The position numbers were made by a program, and so were the translations under genes. 64,000 bases of DNA, from contig NC_036453.1 in the NCBI RefSeq assembly GCF_002775205.1, positions 14,278,594 through 14,342,593 of the forward strand, read 5' to 3'. Position 1 is the first letter of the stretch. Every line of letters starts with the position of its first letter. Below are positions 24,240 through 34,490 of this stretch, one piece after another. The stretch is from Xiphophorus maculatus (taxonomy: Eukaryota > Chordata > Actinopteri > Cyprinodontiformes > Poeciliidae). The notes below the pieces were generated by a model. That model ran no database searches and was not told the DNA's origin. It was given only the letters and a program-made list of their open reading frames with translations.

Positions 24240-25205
24240 CTCAGTAACTGTTACACATGGGATTAGTTTTAAACTTTAAAATTAAGCATACTGAAAATTT
24301 CAAAATAAAAGCCTTGAATATTTTTACATGACGTAATTGCTCTTTTTGGCCGTATATGACTTTTTCATCCAAAGCAATGTTACACATGGGATTAGTTCGG
24401 AACTTTAAAATGGAGCATAATAATAATTTCAAAATAAAAGCCTTGAATATTTTTACATCAGGTAATTGCTGTTTTTGGCCGTATATGACTTTTTCATCCA
24501 AAGCACTGTTACACATGGGATTAGTTTGGAACTTTAAAATGGAGCATAATAATAATTTCAAAATAAAAGCCCTGAATATTTTTACATCATGTAATTGCTC
24601 TTTTTGGCTTTATCTGACTTTTCCATCCAAAGCACTGTTACACATGGGATTAGTTTGGAACTTTAAAATTAAGCATACTGAAAATTTCAAAATAAAAGCC
24701 TTGAATATTTTACATGACGTAATTGCTCTTTTTGGCCGTATATGACTTTTTCATCCAAAGCACTGTTACACGTGGTATTAGTTTGGCCCTCTGAAATGAA
24801 GCATACTGAAAATTTCAAAATAAAAGCCTTGAATATTTTTACATCATGTAATTGCTTTTTTTGGCCGTATATGACTTTTTCATCCAAAGCACTGTTACAC
24901 ATGGGATTAGTTTGGAACTTTAAAATGGAGCATAATAATAATTTCAAAATAAAAGCCTTGAATATTTTTACATGAGGTAATAGCTCTTTTTGGCTTTTTT
25001 TGACTTTTTCATCCAAAGCACTCTTACACGTGGTATTAGTTCGGAACTTAAAAATGAAGCATACTGAAAATTTCAAAATAAAAGCCTTGCATTTTTTTAC
25101 ATCAGCTACTTGTGTTTTGAGCATTATATAACTATTTTAACCCAAGGACTATTACGCATGGGATTAGTTTGGCCCTTTGAAATGAAGTTTAACAAAACTT
25201 CCAAA
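24240..25205. repeat. 129-bp tandem array, eight units (element A)
   Basis: The landmark ACACATGGGATTAG (or close variant) lies at 24,253, 24,382, 24,511, 24,640, 24,768, 24,897, 25,026 and 25,154, a spacing of 128-129. Each unit also contains TTTCAAAATAAAAGCCTTGA and TTTTTCATCCAAAGCA. Because 129 is a multiple of three, long open frames run through neighbouring units on both strands. These frames are an arithmetic consequence and not genes. Confidence 0.95.
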
Positions 25206-25409
25206 ATAAAAGCCTTGACAACATTTTAAATCGTACCGAATGGTGCACGTCCGCCTCACTTAACGTTCTTGCGGTTCTCCGCGTGCCACTGATTACGTCA
25301 CGGCGTTCTTTAGCGTCGACGCCGATTTGTGGCGTGACGACGCCGGGCCCAAACCCCACGGCCGCGCCTTGGCAGGCCCCGGCTAAATTTCTTCCGAAAT
25401 TTTCTAGTT

Positions 25410-25850
25410 TTTTTGTGCACAGCTCTTTGGTCTTGTTGGAGTGTAAAGTTCTCTGGAACAAAATCAGGAAGAGTAACTCCAGAGCTGCAGAGTTTAGATG
25501 CTGCGTGTTCATTTCTGATGTAAAATAAAGACAAAAACCGAATGAATAAATTACTTGTGGTGTTCCTCTTCATGCGATTTAAAACTCGTGCCACGTTTTC
25601 AGACGTAGTTCAGGGAAAATATCAACTGAACCATGAATGTAAAGACATTCCAATGCCAAGAAATGTTTCTTTTTCATGCATTTATTGATTTGTTTTTCAT
25701 TTCTGAGGCAGAGAAATCTCCGTTAGGGAGGTCAAGGTCAGGTGACAAAACAACAAAACAATTAATTTATCCTAATTCTACAAACATGTTGGACAAACTG
25801 ATGAAGGTACAACTGCAAAATTACATCAGAGAGGAAATCTGATGAGGGTT
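25410..25850. other. noncoding stretch downstream of the protease
   Basis: This is the 3' flank of the minus-strand protease gene. Polyadenylation-type sites occur in the minus strand, but none can be singled out. Confidence 0.5.
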
Positions 25851-27444
25851 TTATTTAAGGCCAGTTGTTTGTTTTATCCAGTCCATGTATTGACACACAT
25901 CTATGATTACAGTTGGTTTCTGACATGGAGCGCTTCCGCCTAAACAAATTACACCATAAATCATGTTGTCGTACACCACTGCTCCACCAGAGTCGCCCTG
26001 TAAATAAAAAATTATGTGAATATATTTATTTGTGTTGTTAAACAGAAACGTCTTCTCATCACTGTAGAGAGACACTGAAGAAACAAACTCACAAGACATG
26101 CATCCTTGTTCGGTGCTGAAGTAAGAAATACATGCCCATGTCTCGGCATGAAGCGGGAAACAGCATCAACTTTCATGTCGACACACTGAAGATGTGATGG
26201 AACAGGAGGAAGTCTGGTTACTGTAGAGAAACATGAGAATCATAAACATGTTCTTCACTCGACCCAGAGACAGAGGCAAAGATTTTATTCTCATGGCTTC
26301 AATATTTCTGTCACATCGCTGATTATTGGGGCCGGTGGTCGTTGCTCCCTCTCCTGCCAGCTGAACAACATCGTCTCTAAAACACAATAAGAATAAAATG
26401 TAAAAATACAAGATAACAATGTAGAAAATGAAGAAGAATGAAAGAACAGAAAATAAATCCATTAAGGTCTTCATCCACTGACACAGGGGTGTCCACCTCC
26501 AGTCCTCAGTGACGGTGTCCTACGTCCTTTACATGTGTCTTTGGTCCAACACACCTGATTTAAACGGGTTCTGGTTCTGCTGGCGGCCCAGTTACCTGAC
26601 TCAGGTGTGCTGGAGCAGAGGCAGCAGGACTGGAGGAACGGAGACAGAAAACCTGAAGTCGTGTTTTCAGTCAGAGAAAGACTTACTTTTTAAGACGATT
26701 ATTGCATCTTGGTAGCTGAGCAGGTGGGACATCTGTTACCGGTGTCTGCAGCTTCAGCAACATGATGTCATGCCGCTGGCCGTGGCGAGTGTACACACAG
26801 GATCGTGACGGATTACTTGATCCTGCTGCCCAGCAGACCGTGGATGAACTTTTAACATCGCTACGTTAGTCCTGCAGAAAAGGTTAGATTATAATGAACA
26901 CACAGAAAACCTGATCGCCTTCAGATAAAACTGTTAATGTCTCTTTCCTACCAGCCTGGCTCCGACTTCCAGCAGTGAGCTGCAGTCAGGATCCACTCAG
27001 AGTGGATCAGAGATCCTCCACAGCGGAACGTCTCTGTACCTTTGCTGCGCTGCAGGCGAACATGATAAAGGCGCTCCGTGTCGTCACAGTCATGAACGCC
27101 AATGATTCTCTTCTGCAGAGAAACATCTGAGTTCACTGAGACGCCTGAAGAGGAAAAAGGAGGACTTTACTGAGAAATCAGGTGCAAGCATGACTGCTGG
27201 GACAGAAAAGGGATAAACAGTTAAAGATTAAAAAGCATCACACTTTATATGCAAAGAAGTTTCAGTCTGAAACAGAATCAGAGGGAAGTTTGAGGGTCAC
27301 AGAGAGCAGCAGCTTCCCTGGAACCAGTGGAAGTGTCTCCAGTGTGTCCAGTGTGTCCAGTGTGTCCAGTGTCTCCAGTGTCTCCAGTGTGTCCAGTGTG
27401 TCCGACTCACCCAGCAGCAGCAGCAGAACCTTCAGCAGAGCCAT
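25851..27444 (-). CDS. trypsin-fold (S1A) serine protease, six exons, apparent frameshift in exon 3
   Basis: Exons read on the minus strand are 27,411-27,444 (start and hydrophobic signal peptide, MALLKVLLLLL), 26,952-27,144, 26,687-26,871, 26,315-26,376, 26,093-26,220 and 25,851-25,997. All have GT-AG borders and compatible phases. Exon 2 carries the activation site (QKR|IIGVHDC), CGGSLIHSEW and the histidine motif LTAAHC. Exon 3 carries the aspartate motif RHDIMLLKL. Exon 6 begins with the serine motif GDSGGAV and ends WIKQTTGLK. KDACLGDSGG puts aspartate at the chymotrypsin-189 position, which predicts cutting after Arg/Lys. In exon 3 the reading enters in one frame (VHPRSAGQQDQVI) and leaves in another (YTRHGQRHDIMLLKL). 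One missing base near 26,785-26,810 explains both this and the phase of exon 4. The product would be a secreted protein of about 249 residues, of kallikrein or trypsin-like type. The exact orthologue is not identified. A sequencing error or a dead gene are both possible. Confidence 0.88.
26480..26645. repeat. MITE-like fish repeat in protease intron 3
   Basis: The block begins CAGGGGTGTCCACCTCCAGTCC and contains two oppositely oriented phrases, GTCCAACACACCTGATTTAAA and, inverted, the CACACCTGA of ACTCAGGTGTGCTGGAG. It also has GGACTGGAGG near its right end. This inverted arrangement is typical of a widespread teleost MITE whose ends read CAGGGGTG. It lies between exon 3 and exon 4 and does not touch the splice sites. 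Confidence 0.6.
27330..27404. repeat. 9-bp minisatellite (TGTCCAGTG)n in protease intron 1
   Basis: About eight units of TGTCCAGTG or TCTCCAGTG lie directly downstream of the exon 1 donor (27,401-27,410 on the minus strand). The array gives artificial open frames with the repeated Leu-Asp-Thr or Ser-Val pattern. Confidence 0.9.
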
Positions 27445-29489
27445 TGCTGGTCCAGCTTCCTGTGAACGTCTGCTGCCCTGCAGCAGCTTTTAAACTCTGT
27501 TTACAACTTCCTGTTGGACAGGAAGCCACCAATCACAGGACAGACACTGATCTGTCCAATTAACTTGATTGTAAACTTGATGAAATAAAGTGATTTTCTG
27601 AAGAAAGAGCAACTTGTTCTTGTTTTCAGGTTGATGTTTTTGTATATTTTTTAAAGAAAAAACTGTTTGGTTTCCAATCTACAAGAATTCACATCTTCCT
27701 TTGCTCCCAAAAGTAAAATCATTTTGTTTATTGACGAGCTGTGAAAATGACCCTCTGTACAAACAGACAAGGGTTTTCCTCTTTCATTTGGAAAAAGAAC
27801 AATATCACAATGCTGGGTGGTGAAGAGCATTTGCATTTGTTGTAAATGCAAAATTACAACAAAAAATTTAAACTCAGAAATTAACCCAATTAAAAGAAAA
27901 CAATTCAGACTTTTATAACACATTTAAAAGAAACCTGTGGTAAAATTTTAACTGATGTGATTCTTTTTATCAAACGCGCAGACCTCTTTCATCACTCACG
28001 ATCTGTGCTTTTACAATTATTCTTGATTGCTTTGGTGCATTTGTGAACAGCTGAACAGCAGCACTTTGGGTCAAAGGGATGCATTCTGTTAGCTACAGGC
28101 TCAAACCGTGCTACATTTAAAATATTCAACAAAAGCAAATACTGCTCTCAGTCAGCCTTAAAATGAATGTGACAACCTGTGATTTGACTAATTAGAGATG
28201 TGATTACATATTCATCTGCAAAATAAAATTGTTTTATGTGGGCAAAAGTTGGTTTGGTGTAAAGTGGATCTAATGTGCTAACAAAGATCAAGTTAAGGAC
28301 AAACATAAATACAAAAAAAAGAAAAATCAGAAAGAAGACCTGATGCCACATTGTGAAACACAAAATGACTAATGGAACTAAAATGTCCTTCGTAAAAAAA
28401 ACTATGAATCTTGTGATATTACAGACAACAAATGTTACAAAGATTCGTAAGGAACACTCCGTTATGGACTAAAGGACTCTCTGTCTTTTCTCTGTTTTAT
28501 CTGCTCACACGCACACGGCTGCACGCTGACGTAACCGTAACGGTTTAGACGGACGGCAGTCAAACAAAAACAAAACCTGATTGAGGCAGGCCAACAGCTT
28601 AGAGAGGAAGCAGAATGAGGAGAAAATAAAGCTGAACTCGCTTTGCTTCACTTGGTGTCGGGCCTGAGGTGAGCTGAGAGGAGTCCAGCGCTGGACGGTG
28701 AAAGTCACTCTGTATCTGTTCCACTTGGATGACCTGTAACTTTTGGTCCTTTTCTGCATTAAAGCCTGTTTTATAGTTAACCAAAGCTCATTATTCCTCA
28801 AGGTAACGGGGTTTTAGTCGGATTCTGACACTGGTAAACGGACCTGCGTACTGCACAGAGGGGGAAAATGGGTGAACTCTGACCTCAGTTTTCTTCCCCT
28901 CTACTTTGAGAAGAAAACATTGGTCATGATGATATCTCTAAAGAAAATGAGAATCAAATAGCTTTCTAATTCAATCCCACAAAAGAATTTTAAATATTAA
29001 TTTCATAATGACGTACGAAGTTACCCCTTTAATGACTAACCACAAGAAATTAAGACAATACATCTTTTTTCAATTGCAACTCCATCCAAAATATTGGAAA
29101 GATTTTCAAAAGTTGGACATTGGAAAACAAACCTATTCCATCTTTAAGTTTTAATACAGTAAAATATTGTCTTCCAACAGAAGATGAAGAGTTAAATCAT
29201 ATTGTTGGAGATTATCCTCTGTCTGGCTTCTGCTTCATCTTAACGTTTCTACCAGGCGGGTTAAAGCTGCTGCTGACAGGATCTGGGCTGGAGGTTCACG
29301 ACTGTAAATAGAAGTTATTGCAGAACCTCAAGTGTTAAAGGAAGATTCGGCCCATTTAGAGTTCATGAAATAAACATCAGAGAAAATATTGTAGCAATAA
29401 TTAGAACCGCAGCAAAAAGGCAAACATGCCACAATGAAATGAATCAAAATGTCTCCAAGGCATCGGGGGACTGACAGGAGCCACAGGGG
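27445..29489. other. intergenic stretch upstream of the protease
   Basis: This contains the protease promoter region and unassigned sequence. Open frames at 27,651-27,923, 28,148-28,363 and 28,505-28,801 have no domain. No repeat with a second copy in this window was seen. Confidence 0.5.
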
Positions 29490-29557
29490 GATTCCAGGTA
29501 GATTCCAGGTAGATTCCAGGTAGACTCCAGAGATGCGCATCACAGCAACTGTTCCTC

Positions 29558-30519
29558 CAGGGCCGGCCCAAGGTAATATGGGGCCTTAGACAGAACCCCC
29601 CTCCCTCTGGAACCCGTCCTACTAAGAACCTCAGCATCACTAACATGTTTAAATATCGATCAGGTGAATCTGTGAGAAGGAGACCAGGTTTATTGGCCCA
29701 GTTTAAAATCAATCACTGATTATTGGTTATTTGCTGTGATGTATTTGTGAACAAACCCAATTCAAACACAATGATTACACCATATTGTAGCCATGGTAAC
29801 GCAACAATCAAACTATCAAGATGATTCTTTAAACTTTTACAAAGTAAACGTCCTAATTAAATCCTAAATGTACTATTTATTTTTCTCAGCTGAATGCATT
29901 AAATAAAATGTAATAACATTGTCATTCTCTATAAATGATGCTATAGGTTTAGATCTACGGTCTGTGTTACAATTAAACCATTTCTAGGGGCCCCTGAGTG
30001 TCTGGAGGCCCCTGAATGGCCCCTACCAGCAGCTACTGAGTTTTCTTTGCCTTGATATCTCAGTCTTATAATTCTAAATCTAGAAGTTTAACATCAAACT
30101 ATTATATAGAGTTAACCCCTTTGAGCTTTTTGATCTATAAATCAATCTGCAGCCAGGTTGTTCTAGAGGTTAAATAGATATTATTAGGACTTAATTAGTA
30201 AAATGGCAGCAAATTTTCTTATTTCATAACTTCATAACCTTTGACCTTCTCTCCTCTGGTCTGTTTAACAGCTACAGTCTCAGATCAGCTCAGATCTCCA
30301 GGACTGTCAGCAGCAGAAACAGAAACTTTATACCTGTTGGGGAAAATATAGACTAGATTTGCTTTGAATTTCCCCACATGATGGCAATGATACAGTAGGA
30401 ACCAATTAGATTCTTGATTAATATGGGTTGTTGCTATGTTGTTGTACGGAGTTTTTGTTCAATGTGCCCCTTTTTTAAATTTGAGCCCCGGCCCCTCCAT
30501 AGGTCTCTGCACGGCCCTG
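29558..30519. mobile_element. possible hAT-like element (left duplicate)
   Basis: The left end CAGGGCCGGCCCAAGG and the right end, inverted, CAGGGCCGTGCAGAG share an 8-bp terminus of the CAGGGCCG type known from hAT relatives. No 8-bp target duplication is visible and there is no transposase. The interior is noncoding. Confidence 0.4.
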
Positions 30520-31412
30520 ACCCGGAGCAACAGAACCACCAACATTGAAACACCAAAATGATGAATCATCCATCAGTCAGACAGAAAATCCTGATTTACA
30601 ATCAATCAATTGAGTAATAAATCAACAAATTTATGGTTAATAACAACATTTATTCTAACATGATTGGACTGCAGTGAACATTAAACTCGTCCCAGCAGGC
30701 AGGTCAGGATTTTGTTTCTGTTTACCCAGCAGGTAAATCACCTGACTAGAATAAACCTGAAAACATCCAGATTTTTATTAATATGTCAGATAAAAAAATG
30801 CAAAAAAATCTAAATTATTAATTATTCTGAAGCCACCTGGTGGAGAAAAGCTCCGATCAAAACAAACAATACTAGTAATAATAATAATAACAATAATAAT
30901 AATCAATGATAATAAATGTGAATTTGATTCTTCCGGTTTAAATTATTTTATCACCAGATTAAATGAGACAATCTGATCAATGTGTGAGTGAGGAAGAGGA
31001 GGAGTGAGGAAGGCGCAGGCTGCTCTACCTGGGCCTGCAGCGCCACGATCTGATTGGATGCTGGGAGAGACCAGTGTGTTCAAGTTGTGCTAAAAGCAGT
31101 TAGCCTGTCAGAAAGCTATGCTAGCCTAAAATAGCCTCAATGCTAAACATGTAGCAGCTAATGCAAATGTTAGCATTTATAATCACATTTCTACAGAAGT
31201 TCCATGAAATTGTGAAGATAAAAGGATAGAAAAACATTTTGAACCTGAAGAACAGATTAAAAATGATAAATATCTTTGTTATTTATTTCTATGACTTGTG
31301 ATGTAAAGCAACAAGAACTGCTGTTGCTGAAATGTGCCGTAAAACAGGCTTTATACAGGAATCCTAGACTTGAATTTACTACCTATGTTTACTATCACTG
31401 CAATATTTTTAC
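30520..31412. other. noncoding part of the duplicated segment
   Basis: AT-rich with an (AAT)n-like run near 30,870-30,910. The section 31,074-31,190 recurs in the adra1 intron at 61,325-61,445. The sections 30,937-31,040 and 31,310-31,412 recur joined together at 44,300-44,515. No gene is supported. Confidence 0.55.
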
Positions 31413-31658
31413 TCCATCCATCCATCCATCCATCCATCCATCCATCCATCCATCCATCCATCCATCCATCCATCCATCCATCCATCCATCCATCCATCCA
31501 TCCATCCATCCATCCATCCATCCATCCATCCATCCATCCATCCATCCATCCATCCATCCATCCATCCATCCATCCATCCATCCATCCATCCATCCATCCA
31601 TCCATCCATCCATCCATCCATCCATCCATCCATCCATCCATCCATCCATCCATCCATC
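31413..31658. repeat. (ATCC)n array, about 61 units: expanded LINE 3' tail
   Basis: This is an uninterrupted tetranucleotide run. Read on the minus strand it is (GGAT)n following directly on the 3' end of the LINE, where RTE/Rex3 elements normally have a short GATG-type tail. The right duplicate has only about 22 units. Confidence 0.95.
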
Positions 31659-32945
31659 GTTGGTAGGTTGGGTTGGATGTAGGATCTTAAAAAGGGAGGA
31701 CCAGACTTCCCTCTCCCCAGCCACTTGTTCCAGTTCCTCCAGGGGAATCCCGAGGCGTTCCCAGGCCAGCCGAGAGACATAGTCCCTCCAGCGTGTCCTG
31801 GGTCTTCCCCGGGGCCTCCTCCCGGTTGGACGTGCCCGGAACACCTCACCAGGGAGGTGTCCAGGAGGCATCCTGACCAGATGCCCAAGCCACCTCAACT
31901 GGCTCCTCTCGATGTGAAGGAGCAGCGGCTCTACTCTGAGTCCCTCCCGGATGACTGAGCTTCTCACCCTATCTCTAAGGGAGAGCCCAGACAACCTACG
32001 GAGAAAACCCATTTCGGCCGCTTGTATCTGTGATCTCGTTCTATCGGTCATGACCCAAAGCTCATGACCATAGATGAGGGTGGGAAAGTCGATCGACCGG
32101 TAAATCGAGAGCTTCGCTTTTTCACTCAGCTCTCTCTTCACCACGACAGACTGGTACAGCGCCCGCTTGACGGCAGATGCTGCGCCAATCCGCTTGTCGA
32201 TCTCCAGCTCCCTTCTTCTCCCTCAATCGTGAACAAGATCTCGAGATACTTGAACTCCTCCACTTGGGGCAGGACACCTCCTACTCCCACCCCTCCACCC
32301 CCGACCCGGAGAAGGCACTCTACCCTTTTTTGGCTGAAGACCATGGACTCAGATTTGGAGGCACTGATCCTCATCCCAGCCGCTTCACACTCGGCTGCAA
32401 ACCGCTTCAGCGAGAGCTGCAGATCACGACATGATGAAGCCAATAGGACCACATCATCCACAAAAAGCAGAGACGTGATCCTAAGGCCACCAAAAAGGAT
32501 CCCCTCAACACCTTGGCTGGTCCAGTGTTCCACGACCAGGACGAAAACCACATTGCTCTTCCTGAATCCGAGGTTCAACTATCCGATAGAACCTCCTCTC
32601 CAAGACCCCTGAATAGACCTTGCCAGGGAGGTTTAAGAGTGTGACACTCCTGTAATTGGAGCACACCCTCCGGTCCCCCTTTTTGAACAGGGGGACCACC
32701 ACCCCAATCTGCCAATCCAGGGGACCTGCCCCCAATGTCCATGCAATATTGCAGAGTCGCGTCAGCCAACACAACCCTACAACATTCAGAGCCTTAAGGA
32801 ACTCCGGACGAATCTCATCCACCCCCGGGGCCCTGCCACCGAGGAGCTTTTTAAGCACCTCGGCGACCTCGTCCCCGGAGACTGAAGAGCCCAACCCAGA
32901 GTCCACAGGCTCAGCTTCCTCAATGGAAGGCCCTCCGATTTTCCG
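31659..32945 (-). pseudogene. RTE/Rex3-like LINE, reverse transcriptase and C-terminal part, defective
   Basis: On the minus strand the readable order is GGRAPGVDEIRPEFLK, DWQIGVVVPLFKKGDRR, CSNYRSVTLLNLPGK, EEQCGFRPGRGTLDQ, then LLFVDDVVLLAS (the catalytic FVDD box), [53 protein letters not shown] and [15 protein letters not shown]. Between GTLDQ and the FVDD block about 100 residues of the palm, including the first catalytic aspartate, are missing (near 32,510-32,575). Further frame changes occur at about 32,140. The endonuclease is absent. The C-terminus runs into the (GGAT)n tail. The same deletion is present in the right duplicate, so it is older than the duplication. The clade name rests on tail type and RT motifs and is not proven. 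Confidence 0.9.
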
Positions 32946-32950
32946 CCTCC

Positions 32951-33430
32951 TGGTGCTCCCTCGTCACCTCCAGGTGGTCCCAGGGCTCCCTCGTCGCCTC
33001 CAGGTGGTCCCAGGGCTCCCTCGACGCCTCCAGGTGGTCCCAGGGCTCCCTCGTCGCCTCCAGGTGGTCCCAGGGCTCCCTCGACGCCTCCAGGTGGTCC
33101 CAGGGCTCCCTCGTCGCCTCCAGGTGGTCCCAGGGCTCCCTCGACGCCTCCAGGTGGTCCCAGGGCTCCCTCGACGCCTCCAGGTGGTCCCAGGGCTCCC
33201 TCGACGCCTCCAGGTGGTCCCAGGGCTCCCTCGACGTCTCCAGGTGGTTCCAGGGCTCCCTCGACGCCTCCAGGTGGTCCCAGGGCTCCCTCGTCGCCTC
33301 CAGGTGGTCCCAGGGCTCCCTCGTCGCCTCCAGGTGGTCCCAGGGCTCCCTCGACGCCTCCAGGTGGTCCCAGGGCTCCCTCGACGCCTCCAGGTGGTCC
33401 CAGAGCTCCCTCGTCGCCTCCAGGTGGTCC
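32951..33430. repeat. 30-bp GC-rich minisatellite, about 16 units
   Basis: The unit is CAGGTGGTCCCAGGGCTCCCTCG followed by WCGCCTC, repeated exactly every 30 bases from 32,971. It starts where the LINE upstream part should be. Because 30 is a multiple of three, it is open in several frames on both strands (for example DHLEATREPW). These frames should not be taken as genes. Confidence 0.95.
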
Positions 33431-33579
33431 GACCCCTGCGCCAACATTGTCCGCCGGACCGGCCTTCAGGGATTCGTCTCCTGCACCACCAACGTTGCCC
33501 CCTTGCTGGATGGATGGATAGTTTTGGCCCCACTTGGAGAACATTCAATCCCCATGAAGACAGAAGAGCCAAGGCTGGG

Positions 33580-33708
33580 TTCCCGAAGCTGCGGCAGCGG
33601 TTTGACACCCCCTATACCTTCTGGGCTAATTTACCCACCGACCTGCAGCTTAGGAAGCCCAGAAACACCTTCCTGAGCAGATGGATTACCACAGCAAGGG
33701 GCAGCCAT
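33580..33708 (+). pseudogene. inverted gramd4-like fragment (plus strand)
   Basis: The plus strand encodes PKLRQRFDTPYTFWANLPTD, then LQLRKPRNTFLSRWITTARG. This matches the stretch PKLRQRFNTPYNFWANLPTD in the minus-strand gramd4-like frame that lies 1 kb away. It is therefore a short inverted copy of the region just after the last membrane segment. The right duplicate contains it at 54,503-54,630. Confidence 0.85.
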
Positions 33709-33759
33709 CTTGCTGTGGCAATCCACATTTTAGAAAACAAAAGAAATGTTTTAATCACA

Positions 33760-34165
33760 CCTTAGCAGAATATAGAGACCAATTAACTAAAGTTGTGATT
33801 TTAGACTGTGGCAGGAAGCCGGAGTACCCGGAGAGAAACCTGCAAACAGGAAACTACTTTTTGAAGAGAGGGGGCAAAGGTCAACTAGACAAGCCAAATC
33901 AACCAACAGTCATTTTGTTGGACTCTGGGATGAAGCCGGAGAGAACCCACTAATGCACTTGGGGAAAATGTAAACCCCATAAAGACAAAAGAACCCAGGC
34001 AGGAACTCAGACCCAGGCAAATGTCTTATTCAAAGAAAAGAAAAGAAAAGAAATCACACCTAAGCAAAATTTAGAACCCAATTAAGTAAACAGTCTCAAT
34101 TTCAGACTGTGGCAGGAAGCCGGAGCACCCGGAGAGAAACCTGCAAACAGGAAACCTGTCAAATC
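33760..34165. repeat. decayed SINE pieces
   Basis: Three phrases match the middle of the SINE at 10,110-10,479: GACTGTGGCAGGAAGCCGGAGTACCCGGAGAG near 33,805, GGACTCTGGGATGAAGCCGGAGAGAACCCAC near 33,920, and GACTGTGGCAGGAAGCCGGAGCACCCGGAGAG near 34,105. They lack the A and B boxes and lie in a row, so they are remnants of several insertions or a local duplication. Confidence 0.75.
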
Positions 34166-34253
34166 TTTTTACCTTTCAATCTAATAATTTAATTTAACTG
34201 AACACATCAGGATAAGTGTTCAGTCCCAGTCAGATTTCTCCAGCCTCAAATGG

Positions 34254-34490
34254 TCAATAATGATTTGTTCTGGGATTTTTTTTATCTTCCGAATTTGTTA
34301 TTTTTAGCTCCTCTCCAAAAGATCCTTGATCATGTTGAAGAGGAGGGGCTGGAGAAACTGTAACGTCAGGTGTGATTTCATTTCTTACCTTTTCCCACAG
34401 ACATCCGCCGGTTCTTCCTTGCCGTTGAAACGCCTTTCCAAAACTAGTTGCTGCCGTCGTCCAGACAGACCCGGGACACACTTTTGTCCG
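34254..34490 (-). pseudogene. gramd4-like unit, WFWKGVST-type segment (partial)
   Basis: Following the stop of the 34,491-35,528 frame, the minus strand carries a segment homologous to 48,425-48,525. There the reading is VCQDDGSNWFWKGVST, a run that leads into the N-terminal half of the next unit. In this copy it ends at a possible splice donor (AAAAGGTAAGAAAT) and then diverges. It could be the start of a following unit or a remnant of the lost C-terminal region. Confidence 0.5.

Larger units (their letters stand above)
23335..25409. mobile_element. 2.1-kb element A with an internal 129-bp tandem array
   Basis: Both ends and much of the interior match element B at 41,543-43,601. Each starts ATTGGGGCCTGCCATGCAAA and ends CGAAATTTTCTAGTT, with unrelated flanks beyond. 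Near the two ends GGGGCCTGCCA and its inverse TGGCAGGCCCC form an 11-bp inverted repeat. Eight tandem units fill 24,240-25,205. The left third (23,420-23,800) is single-copy within the element. Element A differs from B at about 23,800-24,060 and carries a perfect hairpin there. No transposase or reverse transcriptase frame is visible, so it appears to be non-autonomous. The class is unknown. Confidence 0.8.

Noticed and set aside
24241..25124. Repeated-protein-like frames in the 129-bp array on both strands
   Set aside because: The unit length is a multiple of three, so open frames propagate automatically; both strands are open and the units drift without coding constraint.
31276..31782. Long open frames with His-Pro-Ser-Ile or Gly-Trp-Met-Asp repeats
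   Set aside because: They are translations of the (ATCC)n tract, which stays open in most frames; the left and right duplicates differ freely in length.
32940..33430. CRISPR-like array
   Set aside because: The 30-bp units are directly adjacent with no unique spacers, and the genome is that of a vertebrate.
32656..33765. 369-residue plus-strand frame and 252-residue minus-strand frame over the minisatellite
   Set aside because: A 30-bp tandem repeat stays open in several frames. The 5' part is the antisense of the LINE reverse transcriptase. No start context, domain or splice structure supports a gene.
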